Source: Acridotheres tristis (taxonomy: Eukaryota > Chordata > Aves > Passeriformes > Sturnidae). Taken from it: DNA of 64,000 bases. The notes under the pieces are model-generated. The model searched no databases. It saw only the letters and a program-made list of their open reading frames with translations, and was not told the origin of the DNA. The position numbers were made by a program, and so were the translations under genes. Positions 35,909 through 48,200 of this stretch are shown one piece after another (the first letter of the stretch is position 1; the number at the start of each line of letters is the position of its first letter). The stretch is taken from assembly GCA_037013685.1 (NCBI GenBank), contig CM072894.1:2234841-2298840 (forward strand). Direction: 5' to 3'.

Positions 35909-38900
35909 GTAGGGCTTGCTTGCTTTCATTCTTGTTTGCATGCCTTCCCACCTCGCTACAATTTCAGAGTCACAGAGACATTTAGGTTGCAAAAGACCTC
36001 CAAGATCCTGGAGTCCAACCTTGGAAATCCTCTAAAGAGTGAGAGGTGCCCAGCAGGCTGTAAATTTCCATGTAATTCTGCCCTCCCCTCCCATAATATT
36101 GTGGGGTGGACAATCAAGGGGAGTGGGGGAAGATGACCCATGTAAGCTGTCTGGACAGGCACTTAATGTGATTTTTTTTCCTACAGCCTGTTTGGTAAAG
36201 AATAAGCAATAACAGAAAAGTGACTTGGCAAAGCAGGGTCAGAGGAGGGTATGGTGTCACTTTGTGTCACCTCTGTTCGGCCAAGAAAATCACTGGAAGT
36301 GTTTCAGGCTGGGCAAGCATTTAACATGTGCCAGCAGGAAGAATGACTTTCAGATGACTTTATTTGCACAAAGTCACTGAAGAAATCAGGGATGCTGTGT
36401 TTGAATTCATAATCTTTGAGTAAATAAACTGTATAGCCTTCCTTCCAACGGCACCCAAGCATTAAAAACGCTTTTGAGTTGTTCAATCCTCTCTCATCTC
36501 AGTTTAAAGTCATGATCTCTTCCCTCCACCCAATTTCCTTTCCATGATGATGGCAAAGAGGATGATAACAGTAGCTCTAACTGAGGTCACTTGCTAGGTA
36601 GCAACAGAGATTTTGGGGTTTGTGTCGTGATGTCTGGCTGTTCTACATTTTCAGCATGTGAACTGTGTGGCACCTAGAAATAGAATATTTACCAGGAGGG
36701 AGAAAGCGCATTTTTCTTCAAGCCTGCCATTTTCTACCTTATTGAATATTTCTCTTTTTTTTTCCTGAGATATTTTTATTGCTTGCTGAGTGATGAATGT
36801 CTCCCTTAACCACGGTGTGCTTGGTTTTGCTGTGGCACTCCAGCTGCCCTAACTGCATGTCTCAAGGCCTGACCCAGCCCTGCACGTGCTTCTGGGGACT
36901 GCTGTTCTTCTCTTTGAGTGTGTATGTGTGTGAAGAGAGCTGCTCAAATCATGTGCTCTGGTCTTTAATCCTGACCCCATCAATTTGGCAACAAATCTTC
37001 TCTCACTCCTGGTTTTATTTCTGGAGTTGACGGAACACTGAGTGACTCCATGTCTGCTCATGGATCGACAGGCTCATTATCAATCTTTTTTATGGGAACT
37101 AATTTAACCTTCTGGTGCAAAAGCAGCCCCGTGGGAGCCCAGGAGGTTGTTTACTGTTGGTGTCCTGACATGGATGAGATGATAAGTGGGTTATCCTCCC
37201 GACATGCCATGGCGATTTTGTGAGTCTGGCAGTTTCACTGTCACTCGCTGAGCAAATCGCATCTGGAATTCTCTCTCAATGGTATTAACATCATTAATTA
37301 TTGAATTGTATTATCACTTTCCGAGGTAGAAGGGAACCTGAGTCCAGCAAAGGCCTCTAAGTGAAACCTAAATGAGTGGAAAAGCACCATTTCCTTCTTT
37401 AACCCATTGGAATCAGGCCTCTGGGGGCAGAACAGAAGAGTCAGTGTGGAGAGACAACTGAGAAAAGTGGCTGTGAGGGGTCAGAATTGAGAGTTCAAAA
37501 GCTACCAGTTCAGTCCAGTATGACATGTGCTCTTTAAAAGATTATAAATTAGTAACAGTCTCTGGGCAGCCTCATTCATTAAGATTTTTCTTTAGGGGAT
37601 GTTAAGCACCTAGCTGAATAATTTGAAATGGAGAAGTAAAAGCCTGTAAGTGGAACTTAAACTGTGGCATAGCAAGTCTCGTAAGGGCTGTTTCCTTATC
37701 TGCCTTTTGCAAGGCTGAACTCATAAGCCAGTGTCAGACAGCGAGGAGAACAGAGGGCATGAAAAGGAAGCAGCAAACCCTAAAAAAATTACAAGTGTGT
37801 TTATGCATCCTTCCTATGTGTGGAAAAGGATTCTCCATTTCAGTAGTGTGTTTCAGTTTTTTAAATTCATGTCTAGTGTTAGAAAATGTTCTCAGTCTGT
37901 TAATGGCTAAAAAGCTTCTAATAAGGCTTTACCTGACCTGCTTTACTACAAAGCATATAATCTGTAGGTTCTCATTGTGTACACAGCTCTGGGAGTTCAT
38001 GGAATTTTCAGGGGTCATGCTCAGGTTGAGATGTCCACAACAGTTAATTTCATAACAAACTGGTGCATGGGTTATGAATCTGAAGTGGGAATAAAGTAAT
38101 GCAGCACTGAAGAATGTGCAGCTGTTTGTTTTTGGTTTATCAATAAATAGTGAATGAAGTTTTAAGGGTGAAAATAAAATTGCATTAATACCATTGAGTG
38201 AGTGCTAAAACCAGAGTGCAATACAGAACAGGTTTCTGATTTTTTTTTAAAAATCATTTCCTAGGGTTTTGGCTGTTGATACTCCTGCCTCCTCAAGCCT
38301 GTAAGAAAGCTCTAAAATACATATTATTCTTCCTTAATTAAGCAGGATTTCCATTTGGCTATTGCTGCACTTTAGGCCAATGATTTTAATTCACATGGGA
38401 GTCATTTTAATGGGTGCCATTAAAAATGCAAAATTCCTGAGACCAAATTTGACAGGCTTGTCTGGGGAGGAAGAAAAGTTCCATTAAACCTGTGGATCTT
38501 TGAACAACTTGCTGCCTGGAGGAAGTTCAAGTTCATTGGGAAGTTCCCAGCGTTGTCATCGCCTGCACTGGTGGATCTTGTCCTCTTGTACCCTCACTGG
38601 TGCTGCCACTGCTGTCAGGTGGGTCCAACATAGGAAAAAAACCTGGTGCTCTGAAAGGAGCTCTGTGGAGCTCTAATCCAGCAAATCAGGGTGCCCAGAG
38701 ATGAGCTGTGTCCAACTTGTCTGCCCAGTTTGACAAACCTTTACGGGAAACATGATTTGACAGCAATTTTCATCCTGGAAGTGTTCTGTGCTCTCCTCCC
38801 TTGTAATGAGTCTTGACTTAACTGGGTCAGGAATTCAAGACTCATTACTCTTCCTTGCTCCTGGTCCCCAGCACAGGGTTTTTTGCACTGCTGAGGGAGA

Positions 38901-39117
38901 AGAAGCTGCCTGGTCATCCCCAAACTCCCCTTTCCCCTTTCCAGGCTGATTTTCCCAGGCACTTGCTGTGGAAGGCTCCGGTGCCACAGCACAGCTCTCC
39001 CTGGCACGTTCATGTGGAGCTGTGTGGCTTGGCCAGGGGCTGCCAGTGCATATCTAAATGTTCTGTGTTTGCTTTTCTCATCTAAATTCTTGGTTTTTTT
39101 CCCTTTTCTGTCTGTAG
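35909..39117 (+). other. LRRFIP1: Intron 3 (3,209 bp)
   Basis: GTAGGG...CTGTAG. It contains a short antisense CR1 fragment at 35,964-36,060 and otherwise unremarkable AT-rich sequence. No other exon was recognised. Confidence 0.85.
35964..36060 (-). mobile_element. CR1-type LINE 3' end, short fragment
   Basis: CAGAGTCACAGAGACATTTAGGTTGCAAAAGACCTCCAAGATCCTGGAGTCCAACC is the reverse complement of a CR1 3' end of the type with GGATGACCTTGGAGGTC. It begins only about 55 bp from the donor of microexon 3. Confidence 0.85.
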
Positions 39118-39165
39118 AAATATTATGGGCTGGATACTAAGTGGGGAGACATCGAGCAATGGATG
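39118..39165 (+). CDS. LRRFIP1: LRRFIP1 coding exon 4
   Basis: Sixteen codons, KYYGLDTKWGDIEQWM, acceptor TCTGTAG, donor ATG|GTAGGA, phase 0 at both ends. The KWGDIEQWM motif followed by EDSER in the next exon parallels the KWGQIQKWLEDSER segment I recall from LRRFIP2, so this is a family-wide module and the exon order is supported. It is predicted to form a short amphipathic helix with two buried Trp residues. Isoforms lacking this exon are expected to stay in frame. Confidence 0.94.
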
Positions 39166-40327
39166 GTAGGACTTGATCAACGTAGTTCGACAAGTTTTGC
39201 GTGTTCAAGTTCTGTGTAGTTCATAGAGTTTGAGACCCCTCAAAGTAGGTATTTTCATGCATTGGGAGTGTGAGTTCTGCTCCAAGCAATCCCACAGTCT
39301 TGCTTTTCCAGCTGAAATGTGAGTTTTGATCAGGTTAAGGCTGGCAAGGACTGGGTTAGAGCCATCTCTTTTTACAGACCCGTGTCCACGCTCTCACTGG
39401 AAGATTAGGTTAGGATGAAAAACCTTTTAAAGCCCATCGGGACACAGGGAGTATTTGTGCTCATTTTACTTTCTGTGGGTTTCATCACCATTTGAGTCTT
39501 CTTGAATCTGCCTTTAGGTAAATTGTGGGCAAGTTTCAGAGATGCTGTTTCATTTCCCTTAGCACTTACTGGCCCAGGGGAATCCCTCAGAGGAATTATT
39601 ACTGCTATGGTGGCAGTCTTCTCTTTTTTTCCAATAATACAACGTCCTGGATTTTAGAATTTGCTAAAACCAGTGAATACCAGCTACAGACTTGGCCACT
39701 AACAACATCTCTGACTGTTTTAACACCCATGGTATGAGATAAAGAAGTTGTTAATGGGCTGAAAATCACTGACTTCAAATGGCAAAACTGAACAGCTGGC
39801 TTCCAGTGTGGAAAGTAACTTCCCAAACTCCCCAAATTCCTTGGTCTTTGATAATTAATCAGTAAATACTGGTCTGCATGGACCACCCACTCACCCCAGG
39901 ACTCACACTGAATCTCCAGATCCTTGCTGGATGAGCAAAGCTCCACATTACTGGCAGTTCCCTTGCTTGGAAATCAGCTCACCTGTAAGAATCTGTTGAC
40001 TACAACGTTAAAACCTTTTAATTTTTTGTTGTTTTCTACTGCTGTCCCTAAATTCAGTGGCAAACAAATTAGTTAAAATCAACTTGTTGAAATGTAAAAC
40101 ATTTCCAGTGTCGCAGGGGCTGTGTAGCAGAGGGGAAGAAGAAAATTGGGGTCTCAGAGGAGGGAGGAAGGGTTTTTCTGCTTTGACAGGGTGTCACCTC
40201 CTGTTGTTTGGTTTAACTTGACTGGCTCCTCAGCGTGGCTGGAGTTCAGAGTGTGTTTCTGGAACGCTCTGTTGCTGTGTCTGTGCTCTCAACACCTCCC
40301 TCTGTTTTCTCTCTGCTGCCTTGGTAG
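39166..40327 (+). other. LRRFIP1: Intron 4 (1,162 bp)
   Basis: GTAGGA...TTGGTAG. No repeat or exon was recognised. The antisense open frame of 113 codons here has no family resemblance. Confidence 0.85.
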
Positions 40328-40372
40328 GAAGACAGTGAGCGTTATTCCCGTAGAGCCCGAAGAAATGCCTCG
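40328..40372 (+). CDS. LRRFIP1: LRRFIP1 coding exon 5
   Basis: Fifteen codons, EDSERYSRRARRNAS, acceptor TTGGTAG, donor TCG|GTCAGT, phase 0 at both ends. EDSERYSRR(A/S)RRN is a hallmark of LRRFIP1 just before the DEDERMSVGS block. The Arg/Ser-rich peptide contains basophilic-kinase-like sites (RRARRNAS). The donor has C at +3, weaker than the flanking constitutive donors. Confidence 0.95.
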
Positions 40373-40885
40373 GTCAGTACCTACTTTTGCTTTTTTTTTT
40401 TTGTTTAGCTAGACATTTCAGGTTAAGAAAACAGACAGTGCATAGAGCACTTCCTTCTCAAAAGAAAAGAACCAAAACAAGCTCCCGCCAGCCCCGGAAA
40501 GTGGAAACCCCAAAAGCTACTTCCTGACTTCTCTCCCCAGTCACTCCAGGGAGTTTTTGCAAATGTGCAAGAATAAAGGGGGTGGAAAGTGGGGAAATAA
40601 CCTCTTTGGAGTGTTGAATGTTCATTAAAGGGCCAAGAGCATAGAGCAGGGAATACCTGAGCAAGCTCTTCCCTCACCCTACAGATAAATGCTTGACTGT
40701 TTCTTGGGCAGGGTATGATTTCATTTGCTTTCTGCTTATACTTTCAATGCATTTTTTAAAAAAAAACGTTGAGTTTGTGCATCTTTCCCTTCCTTCTGTC
40801 CCATCAAAGCCATCAGCATTTGCCTCAGTGCCTGTTACGTGTGTTCTTTTCACTGTTTTTTTGTCTCTACACTTTCTCTCGCTAG
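40373..40885 (+). other. LRRFIP1: Intron 5 (513 bp)
   Basis: GTCAGT...CGCTAG. This is the shortest intron in the window. It contains a poly-T run near 40,388-40,401 and no other recognisable element. Confidence 0.88.
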
Positions 40886-40936
40886 GCTTCGGATGAAGAT
40901 GAGCGCATGTCAGTGGGTAGCCGTGGAAGCCTGAGG
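40886..40936 (+). CDS. LRRFIP1: LRRFIP1 coding exon 6 (DEDERMSVGSRGSLR)
   Basis: Seventeen codons, ASDEDERMSVGSRGSLR, acceptor GCTAG, donor AGG|GTTGGT, phase 0 at both ends. DEDERMSVGSRGSLR is one of the most conserved LRRFIP1 motifs: an acidic cluster followed by serine-rich phosphorylation-prone sequence. In short isoforms it joins directly to (V/I)EERPEKDF, here exon 14. The donor is atypical (GTTGGT); a better-looking GTAAAC four bases downstream would shift the frame and is therefore not chosen. Confidence 0.95.
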
Positions 40937-41317
40937 GTTGGTAAACTCTGCAATCTGTGTGTGCATGTCTGTGTACAGCTGTCACTGTCCCCCTGTGCCC
41001 CTGCACTCCCAGGGGATCGTCCTTCACCTGTTCCATGTTGGGTTTTGTCAAGTACACACGCGGATCACTGATTCTCTGCAGTGCGTGCCCTGTGCAGGAC
41101 CCTTCGTGGTCACTGTTCCTCACTCTTGCAAGAAGGACTTAGCCAAGACATTGGTATCTGCATGCACCTTGTAAGCTCCCCTGTTTCACCCTTGTTCTGG
41201 AAATTTGGGAAGGGGAAGTGTTGGGGGGTCAGTATTTATTAGCTCAGGGAAGCAGAAGTGATTGATCAATGGAATTAAGTGTTGAGCACTTTGGAATTGT
41301 AAGTGAATACTCATAAA

Positions 41318-41572
41318 ATAACAGAATATCCTGAGCTGGAAGGGACCCAGAGGGATCATTGATGCAGCTCCTATCCCTGCACAGATACCCAACAATCCCA
41401 CCCTGTACATCCCTGGGAGCAGTTTTAAAACACTCCTGGAGCTCTGGCAGCCTTCCCTGGGGAGCCTGGGCAGTGTCCAGCACCCTCTGGGGGGACAACA
41501 TTTCCCTGATATCTAACCCAAAATCCCTCTGACACAGCTCCAGATGTTCCCTTAGGTCCTATCACTGGTTAC
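41318..41572 (-). mobile_element. CR1-type LINE 3' end
   Basis: ACAGAATATCCTGAGCTGGAAGGGACCCAGAGGGATCATTGATGCAGCTCC, then CTGCACAGATACCC, CAGCACCCTCTGGGGG and TTTCCCTGATATCTAACCC. This is the subfamily with the GAATATCCTGAG 3' end, the same type as the long copy at 58.7 kb. Antisense to the gene. Confidence 0.9.
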
Positions 41573-42708
41573 TCACTTTAAAAATGCTTTAGAAATACTT
41601 GAAAATCATCTGCAGGCCTGAGTTTTGTGGAAGATGGGATTAGTAAAGCACCAAATACTCATCTCTAGGAAAAAGTCAAACAGTTTTTACCTCAAAACGC
41701 CCAGACAGTATTTTCCCAGATAATTTACACATTTATATAAACCTTAACTCTGTTATAGAGTCTAGAAGACTGATTAAAAGAAAAAATTTAAATGTTGCTG
41801 CTGCAGAGCCTGCTCAGGGACCACACTGTAAAATTGCACAAAATGTGCTTAAAGATATGAAGTGCTGCCTTGTTCCCTTTTTAGTGGAATCCTTATTGCT
41901 ACTTATGAAATTCTGTTAAAATCTTTTTTCCTGAAGATGACAAACCTGAGTGCTTTTCCGAGCTGGGAGATGCCTCAAAGCTCCAAAGATCCAGTGAAGA
42001 AAATCCTCTCTGCACAGCTGAATGTGAAAAGCAGTGTTTATTTTACTTAGGGTTAAATGTTGACATATGGAAGTGGTTTTTTGAGGGAAAAAAAAATTCT
42101 CTAGTTCAGTTGAAATATCAATTCTGTCTATTTAGAAGGTGATGACAACACAAATGGGTTATTTACACACTGGCTCTATGCTTATAGCACATCTTCATCT
42201 GAAACACCTTCTCTTCGTGGAAATCCAGCGCTGATTCTTTCTGAGGTGTTTTTGCAGCACAATCCTGTGGTTTATATGCATTTAAAGAGCAGAAGCCCTG
42301 CATTCTGCCTCCCCACCATCCCTTGGAGAAGCTCCTCTTGCCCTTTTTACCCGAGCAGTCTCACAGGCTGTGATAACCAGCTCTGGCCTGGAGAGCAGCA
42401 GCCTCCAACTGCTCTGTGGGATGGCCCCAAATTCCTCATATTTCTGCAAGAAATGGCCTTCTCTGACAGAAGGCTCTGCCTGAAACTTTCCACACTGAAG
42501 TTTCTCAGTGATGTTGCACAGGCCTGTCCCCATAAAGCAGAATTTGGTGGATGTGCTGACATTTTGGCAGGCACAGGAAAAGTTTTGACAGAGCTTCCTT
42601 CCCTCATTCTTGTGTCACTGGGATTGTAGAAGCATGCAAATATTTGCCAGTCTGAACTGAAATTTATCCTTCTCCGTCTTCTACTTGTTTTATTCACAAT
42701 TAATTGAT

Positions 42709-43000
42709 AGAATCACAGAATGGGCTGAGTTGGAAGAGACCTTAAAACTCATCTTATTCCACCCCCTGCTATGGGCAGGGACACCTTCCACTATCCCAGG
42801 TTTCTCCAAGCCCCATCCAGCCTGGCCTGGAACACTTCAGGGGCAGCCACAGCTTCTCTGGGCAACGTGTGTCAGGGCCTCACCACCCTCACAGGGAAGA
42901 ATTTCTTCCTAATACCAAATTTAAACCTACTTTTTGTCAGTTTGAAGCCATTCTTTCCTTTCCTGTCTCTCCAGGTCCTTATAAACAGCCTCTCTGATTG
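42709..43000 (-). mobile_element. CR1-type LINE 3' end
   Basis: AGAATCACAGAATGGGCTGAGTTGGAAGAGACCTTAAAACTCATC, CCACCCCCTGCTATGGGCAGGGACACC, TTCCACTATCCCAG, GGGGCAGCCACAGCTTCTCTGGGCAACG, CTTCCTAATACC. Antisense copy with well-preserved 3' end; right border approximate. Confidence 0.93.
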
Positions 43001-43555
43001 CCTTCCCAGTGTGGATTTACAGGAGATGTTTTAAGTAATTTGACCACGTCTCTGCCGAATCTCTGAAGATTTGGCTCTTGCTGCATCTCTCTTCAAAATA
43101 ACAAAGCCAAAAGCCCCATAAATTTTGACCAACCTTAAAAAATTACCTGAGTTCTAGTGCCCAGTTTGGCTTAGGACAAAAGCAGTTGCCTTGTGCCCAC
43201 GAAGGGTTTATAAAATGACTTGGAGAATTCTGAATGATGCTGTCTGTTTGGATATTTGAAGGCTGTCCTTCCATCACTGCAGGATGCCACATTTGGAAAA
43301 TTCATCTTCCATCTTTGGCACTCTGGCTCCTTGCACTGTGAGGTGGTGCCAGGGGTTCCTTTTTAGTAGCTGTGCTTCTTTTCTGTACAGGAAGTTTTCA
43401 CTGAAATGAGCCAATATGAGACATTCACTTCTCCCTAGGGCTTCACCACCCCACTGATCTGTGTGAGTTTCACTCTGGACTTTTCTCCTGGAGTATTTTT
43501 GAAGTGGATGCCTGGAGTGCAGGCACCAGAGATGTGTTGAGGTAGCTTTTGGGGA

Positions 43556-43583
43556 GCTTCTGGATGCTTCTGGATGCTTCTGG
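43556..43583. repeat. 10-bp tandem repeat, 2.8 copies
   Basis: GCTTCTGGAT repeated twice and a third partial GCTTCTGG. A minor slippage product inside intron 6. Confidence 0.85.
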
Positions 43584-44121
43584 CAGAGCAGGCAGCACTG
43601 CACACTGCAAAACTCCAGAGATATTCATCAGACCAGGCCAGCAAATTGACTGGAGCACCACTGCTGTGACTGTGCTGCAAACAGAGACCAGGGATCCAGG
43701 GAGCCCTGGCTTGGCTGTGGCTCCTCAGCTGCCATGGAGAGGTTTCTTCAGCAGCTCTTCTGATGATCCTGAACCCATCCACAGCTCCTGCCACTCCTGT
43801 TTCAGGAGTTCATGCAAATTCTGTGTCATGCAGGTTTTCCTAGGGAGGCTCAGTAACATCATCCTGTGTTTGTTGAGGCTCTCGAGCCTCCCTTCAGTCT
43901 CTTCTCTGTTTTATTTGTCTTGGTTCTCCCACTTCCCAGCTGGCTGTCTTTAATCCAACACCATTAGCATGAAATATTGTTGTGTTGTCAATCACTCGTG
44001 ATTAATTCATGCATTCTTGTTTTGTATCTCCTCTCAACTTCCAAACTTGTGCCTTTGTGCGAGAAATCCTGCGTTACCAAAGTTCTTTAGTTGGGATTTA
44101 CATCTCCCTGTCTCCTTTTGT

Positions 44122-44150
44122 GTTTGTTTGTTTGTTTGTTTGTTTTGTTT
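44122..44150. repeat. (GTTT)n microsatellite
   Basis: GTTT units repeated six or more times, changing to GTTTT at the end. It ends about 76 bp before the exon 7 acceptor and may contribute to its T-rich upstream context. Confidence 0.9.
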
Positions 44151-44226
44151 TGGGGAGTTCCTTTGATTGACATAACTTGTGTTTTCATTTGTATTCTGAT
44201 TTTCCTCTCCTCTCGTGCCTTTACAG

Positions 44227-44259
44227 TCTCATTTGGAATATGCCAGCACCTACCCAGTG
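44227..44259 (+). CDS. LRRFIP1: LRRFIP1 cassette exon 7
   Basis: Eleven codons, SHLEYASTYPV, acceptor CCTTTACAG, donor GTG|GTGAGA, phase 0 at both ends. Supported by the good splice sites, the frame and the position between confirmed exons; the peptide itself is too short to recognise with confidence. It begins the variable Ser/Tyr-rich region, where family members differ most in exon content. Probably alternatively used. Confidence 0.75.
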
Positions 44260-45190
44260 GTGAGAATAGTCTGCAAGTTGCAGAGTGTGTGTGTGTTCAA
44301 AAACTAATCGTGAAGAAGAAGCTAACACGGGTTGTGATAACTGCTCTGAGATCAGGGTGATCTGGAAGGATCCTGAGGCAGTTTGTGGTCTGTGATGTCA
44401 GGATGCCACTTCCCTCTCCTCCTGCTCTGACGCAGTTCAGATGAGAAGTGACAAATGATTAGAGAGGTCTGAGCTAGGTTTAGCTCAGTAGTTACCACAG
44501 GCAGAGCAGAATGGCTTGGATTTCCCCTAAAAAACTGTCTCTGTTAAAGCCTGTCCTTTGTTGGATCAGATGCCTCTGGATTTATTTCAGCACAGATCTG
44601 GAAAGGAACTCTCATAAACTCACTGTAAATAGGTCTAGTAAAGGTGACAGGAAAAACACACCACCTAGCAAAGCTGCAGCTTGTGTTACCTTCACTTTAG
44701 AGGACAAAAAAAAGAACAGAAAGGAGCAGTGAGGATTAAAGCTCAGTTTAAAACATTCCCTGCTGCCTTGTGTTGGACTGGAGGTGTCCTGGTGTGTGCA
44801 GGAAGCAAAGTGGGGAGTGCAATTCTATAGATCCTCCTGCTTTCCCCTCTCGTTCATTCCCGCCGCTATTTCCAGTAGGGATGCAGCGTGACCTACATCC
44901 CAGAATAGCTGCAACACATTTGGGTTTTGCATGGCTGTATTGATACAGCCAGGATGGACAGCTGGTAATTCATTGACTGAGCCCAGGCAGTGTGACTGAT
45001 TGGAACTGCAACTGCTAAATTTAACATGACTTTAACAATATTCCCTAATGAGCGGGTGTTTGACTCCGAGGGTGGATTCACTGCTGGGCTGTGCTCTGCT
45101 CATGTTCCTGCATGGGGATGTGCATGCCTGGCCCTGGATGGGTGTGCACACACTTGATCTTCTCACCCTGCATTCTTAATCCTACTGCAG
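44260..45190 (+). other. LRRFIP1: Intron 7 (931 bp)
   Basis: GTGAGA...ACTGCAG. No repeat or exon was recognised. Confidence 0.75.
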
Positions 45191-45238
45191 GCTGGATTAG
45201 AGAGTGAGAGGACCAAAAAGAAGAACTACTCCAAAGCA
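45191..45238 (+). CDS. LRRFIP1: LRRFIP1 cassette exon 8 (Lys-rich)
   Basis: Sixteen codons, AGLESERTKKKNYSKA, acceptor CTACTGCAG, donor GCA|GTATGT, phase 0 at both ends. The KKKNYSKA end recalls the KKNYS segment of LRRFIP family isoforms. The basic TKKKNYSK stretch contrasts with the acidic exon 6. Likely a cassette exon. Confidence 0.85.
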
Positions 45239-48200
45239 GTATGTATTTTTATCTGTCTCAGAGAGGGTTCTGCCTACAAAACCCACTGTGGCAGGACAAG
45301 GAGTGTGTGCCAGTGTGAGAGCTGCCACCCAATGTCAAGGATACACCAGAACTGTAACGAGCATCAGTTCATCTCCAAAATGTGGGATTGATGCCTTGGG
45401 TTTTAGTTTTTATATTTTTCAGAATCTCTGCTGCTTAGTGTGCAACTCTGAAACTTCATGTTAGGTGTTAGGTCTCTTCACAGGGAGTCAGACAAAACAA
45501 TCCCTTTCTAGCTGGAGAATTAAGGACAACCAGTGCCCAAAAATCATAAACAATGACGAGGGAAAGGGAGCAAGCCAGGGGGCTGAGACTTTATAGCCTG
45601 AGGCTGTGGTTGGATAACTGACCCCAAGATGTAGATGAACCAAAACTTACAGAAGTGTAAAAACTCGTGACCAGGATCCATCTTGGATTTAATTTGGGTG
45701 TAGCCCTGGCCAGGTTCGTGCACTGCCCAAGGTGGATCCTGTCAATAAATTCCTATTTTATTCCTTTTGCTCTGCCTAGTCTCTGTTCCAGGTCAGCCTT
45801 TCCAGGCAACAGTATAATCCAAATTCTTATTTCAGTGCTGTACATAAAGAGCACGTGGAAAAACTCCAAACCTTACCAGAGCTACCTAACTTGAGCTGTC
45901 ACATGGCACAGAAATAGGCAATAATTGAGAGAATATTACAGAATCCCAAATAGTTTGGGTTAGAAGGGCCCTTAAAGCCCATCTCATTCCACCCCATGTC
46001 ATAGGTGAATCATGTGGGGAGCAATTCCAGGCAGGTGGAGAGGGCAAAGTGGGAATATTTCCACGGAGGGAAGGCTCCACATTGCTAGGTTGAGGCTCTT
46101 TGCTACGCTAGAAACGAGCAGAGAATTTTTCTGAGAGATGGGAGTTTGGATGTGGGATTGAGAAAGCCTGAGGTAAAAAACATTACAAGCAGAAATGGAC
46201 ACAATGGCAGTGAAATGCTTTCCTTTGTCTGCCAAAAGCAAGAGGAAAATACAGAGAGAAATAGGGTCACTGAAGGGAGAACAAGTAAAATGGAGTCATT
46301 TTAGCCTCTCTAGGATGCAGTTTTATTTGTTCCAGTTTTCATGAGGGTCAGATGCTTTGCATGTAAATGTAGCCTAGAATAAAGGTCAGCAAGGGCTGGT
46401 AAAACTGACCCTGCTCTCTAAGAGCTGCCTGGAGCATTTGCCTTCAAAAATATGCACTGGAGAGGATGGGTCAGAGGGGCAGGGGAAACAGCCTCAGCTC
46501 TGGGGCTTCAGGCTGTAATGTGAAAGACACAGGGCAAACGAGGCAGATTCCTTTAGAAGGGCCTGAACTGTGAAGTTCTAACCAATTAACCTGGGCTCGT
46601 GGAAAATTCATCATGCCAATTCAACCGGAGTTCCTAAGGGGGTAATTATTTAAGGGCATAAAGGATGTTACTGTAAATTGACTGTAACGTGACTGTAAAG
46701 TGAAACTTTGGGCCAGATCTCGTTCTTGTAAAAGGAATGTGGAAAATAACTTTGTTAGCAAACAAGACAGCTGGGAAGGATCTCAGCTGGTCTGCTCCCA
46801 TCTAAGACAGCATCATCTGGGTTTTTTAAGGAGGAAAAAGCAGTTCCCCAGGAGTCTGGCTGGCTAAGTGCAGGGAGTGAAGGCAGTTTCACACAAGGTT
46901 AGAGTGAAAATAGCGATGATAAACAGGAGACAACTTGTCCAAATGGAATAACAGTAAGCACAAATGAGGAATACCACATCTGGGAAAAATGAAGGTACCA
47001 TTAGAGAGTAATAGGATGGTTCAGATAGTGATCTGAGGTTACATTTAGTCAATATTACACAGCTGAAAACGGCAAACAAGTCCTTAGTGTAGCAATAAAA
47101 GGGGTGGTGGAGGGAATTGGTCTGCTGGAGCATTGCCTTCAGCTGCTGGAGATCCATTCTAACCATTCTTCAGGGAAGTATTGGAGAAATTCAAGGGGCT
47201 TGGAAAAAAGCCACCAAGCAACTTGGTAAAAACTAGAAAGAAGCCAAGCTGTTTGAGAAAGCTACAGGAGTATTTCAAATCAATTCTTGAATAAAAGAAA
47301 CTTGGATGTTTGCCTTCCATTTGGGGTGATAATGTTGCATTTCAATAGAGAATTTAAGCTTTTCCCAGAAGTAGCTTTCCCAGCTTGGCTCTGAACTGGT
47401 TTCTAAGTTAATTTGTTTAATTTTTAATGGAAGCTGCTGTAGAGCAGATGATAAATATTTCTCTTGGAAATTGATTTAGATTGGTTCTAGTGGATATTCA
47501 TTTCTGGAACGCATTAAAACATGGACTTGAAAACTTAATTTTGATAGAAATTCTAATTAAATTCCCACTAAACCCCCACCCCAAATACACAGAATGCTTC
47601 CTTGTTTTCTGTGCTAAACCAGGGCTTGTTGTGAGGTGATACCAGAGCAGTGAATTGCTGGGGAAACCTGAGCTTTTAATGCTATCTATTGAGGAGACTT
47701 TTTTGTCTGTCCTCTCATCTCCACCACTGCGTTCCCAAGCTCAGGACTGAGTCACTGTGATGGTTTTGTTTTATTCCCAGCACTGCTGCCACAGGGATTT
47801 GAAGCACCTCACCTTGTTTATGGAACAGTCCTTCTGGGCCTGTTTGTTTATCCTCCTTTGAGGGAAAGCATCTTCCTGACACCAGGGAGGACAACTGAGC
47901 CCACCCAAATCCCTCACCAGCCCTCAGACTGCTGCAGAATCCTGGGCTGTGGCAGGTGGTCGCTGTCTGGGTTTAATTTTGATGCTCAAAATCAAAAAGA
48001 AGAGAATTTATACAGTACTGCATGTTTATTAAGCTGAATTTCTCACACAGAGTTAATTCTTCTACTACAATTTGCTGCTTTTTTGGTGTTTAGCTGCCTG
48101 AGGTATAAGTGATATATGCTATAGTCATATATGCCCTTTGTTGTAGCCTCTGATCTCCTTTTTGTCCCCATTTTATCCCCTATTCCCTTCACAGAGTGTT

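Larger units (their letters stand above)
40937..44226 (+). other. LRRFIP1: Intron 6 (3,290 bp)
   Basis: GTTGGT...TTTACAG. It contains two antisense CR1 fragments (41,318-41,572; 42,709-43,000), a short 10-bp tandem at 43,556-43,583 and a (GTTT)n tract at 44,122-44,150 close to the exon 7 acceptor. Confidence 0.82.

Noticed and set aside
35588..36136. Sense open frame of 182 codons around the microexon
   Set aside because: It contains the six microexon codons in frame but also pyrimidine tract, splice sites and a CR1 fragment; the flanking peptide is not LRRFIP-like.
40937..40946. Alternative exon 6 donor GTAAAC four bases downstream
   Set aside because: Its use would add four bases and break the frame into every following exon; the phase-0 GTTGGT site is preferred.
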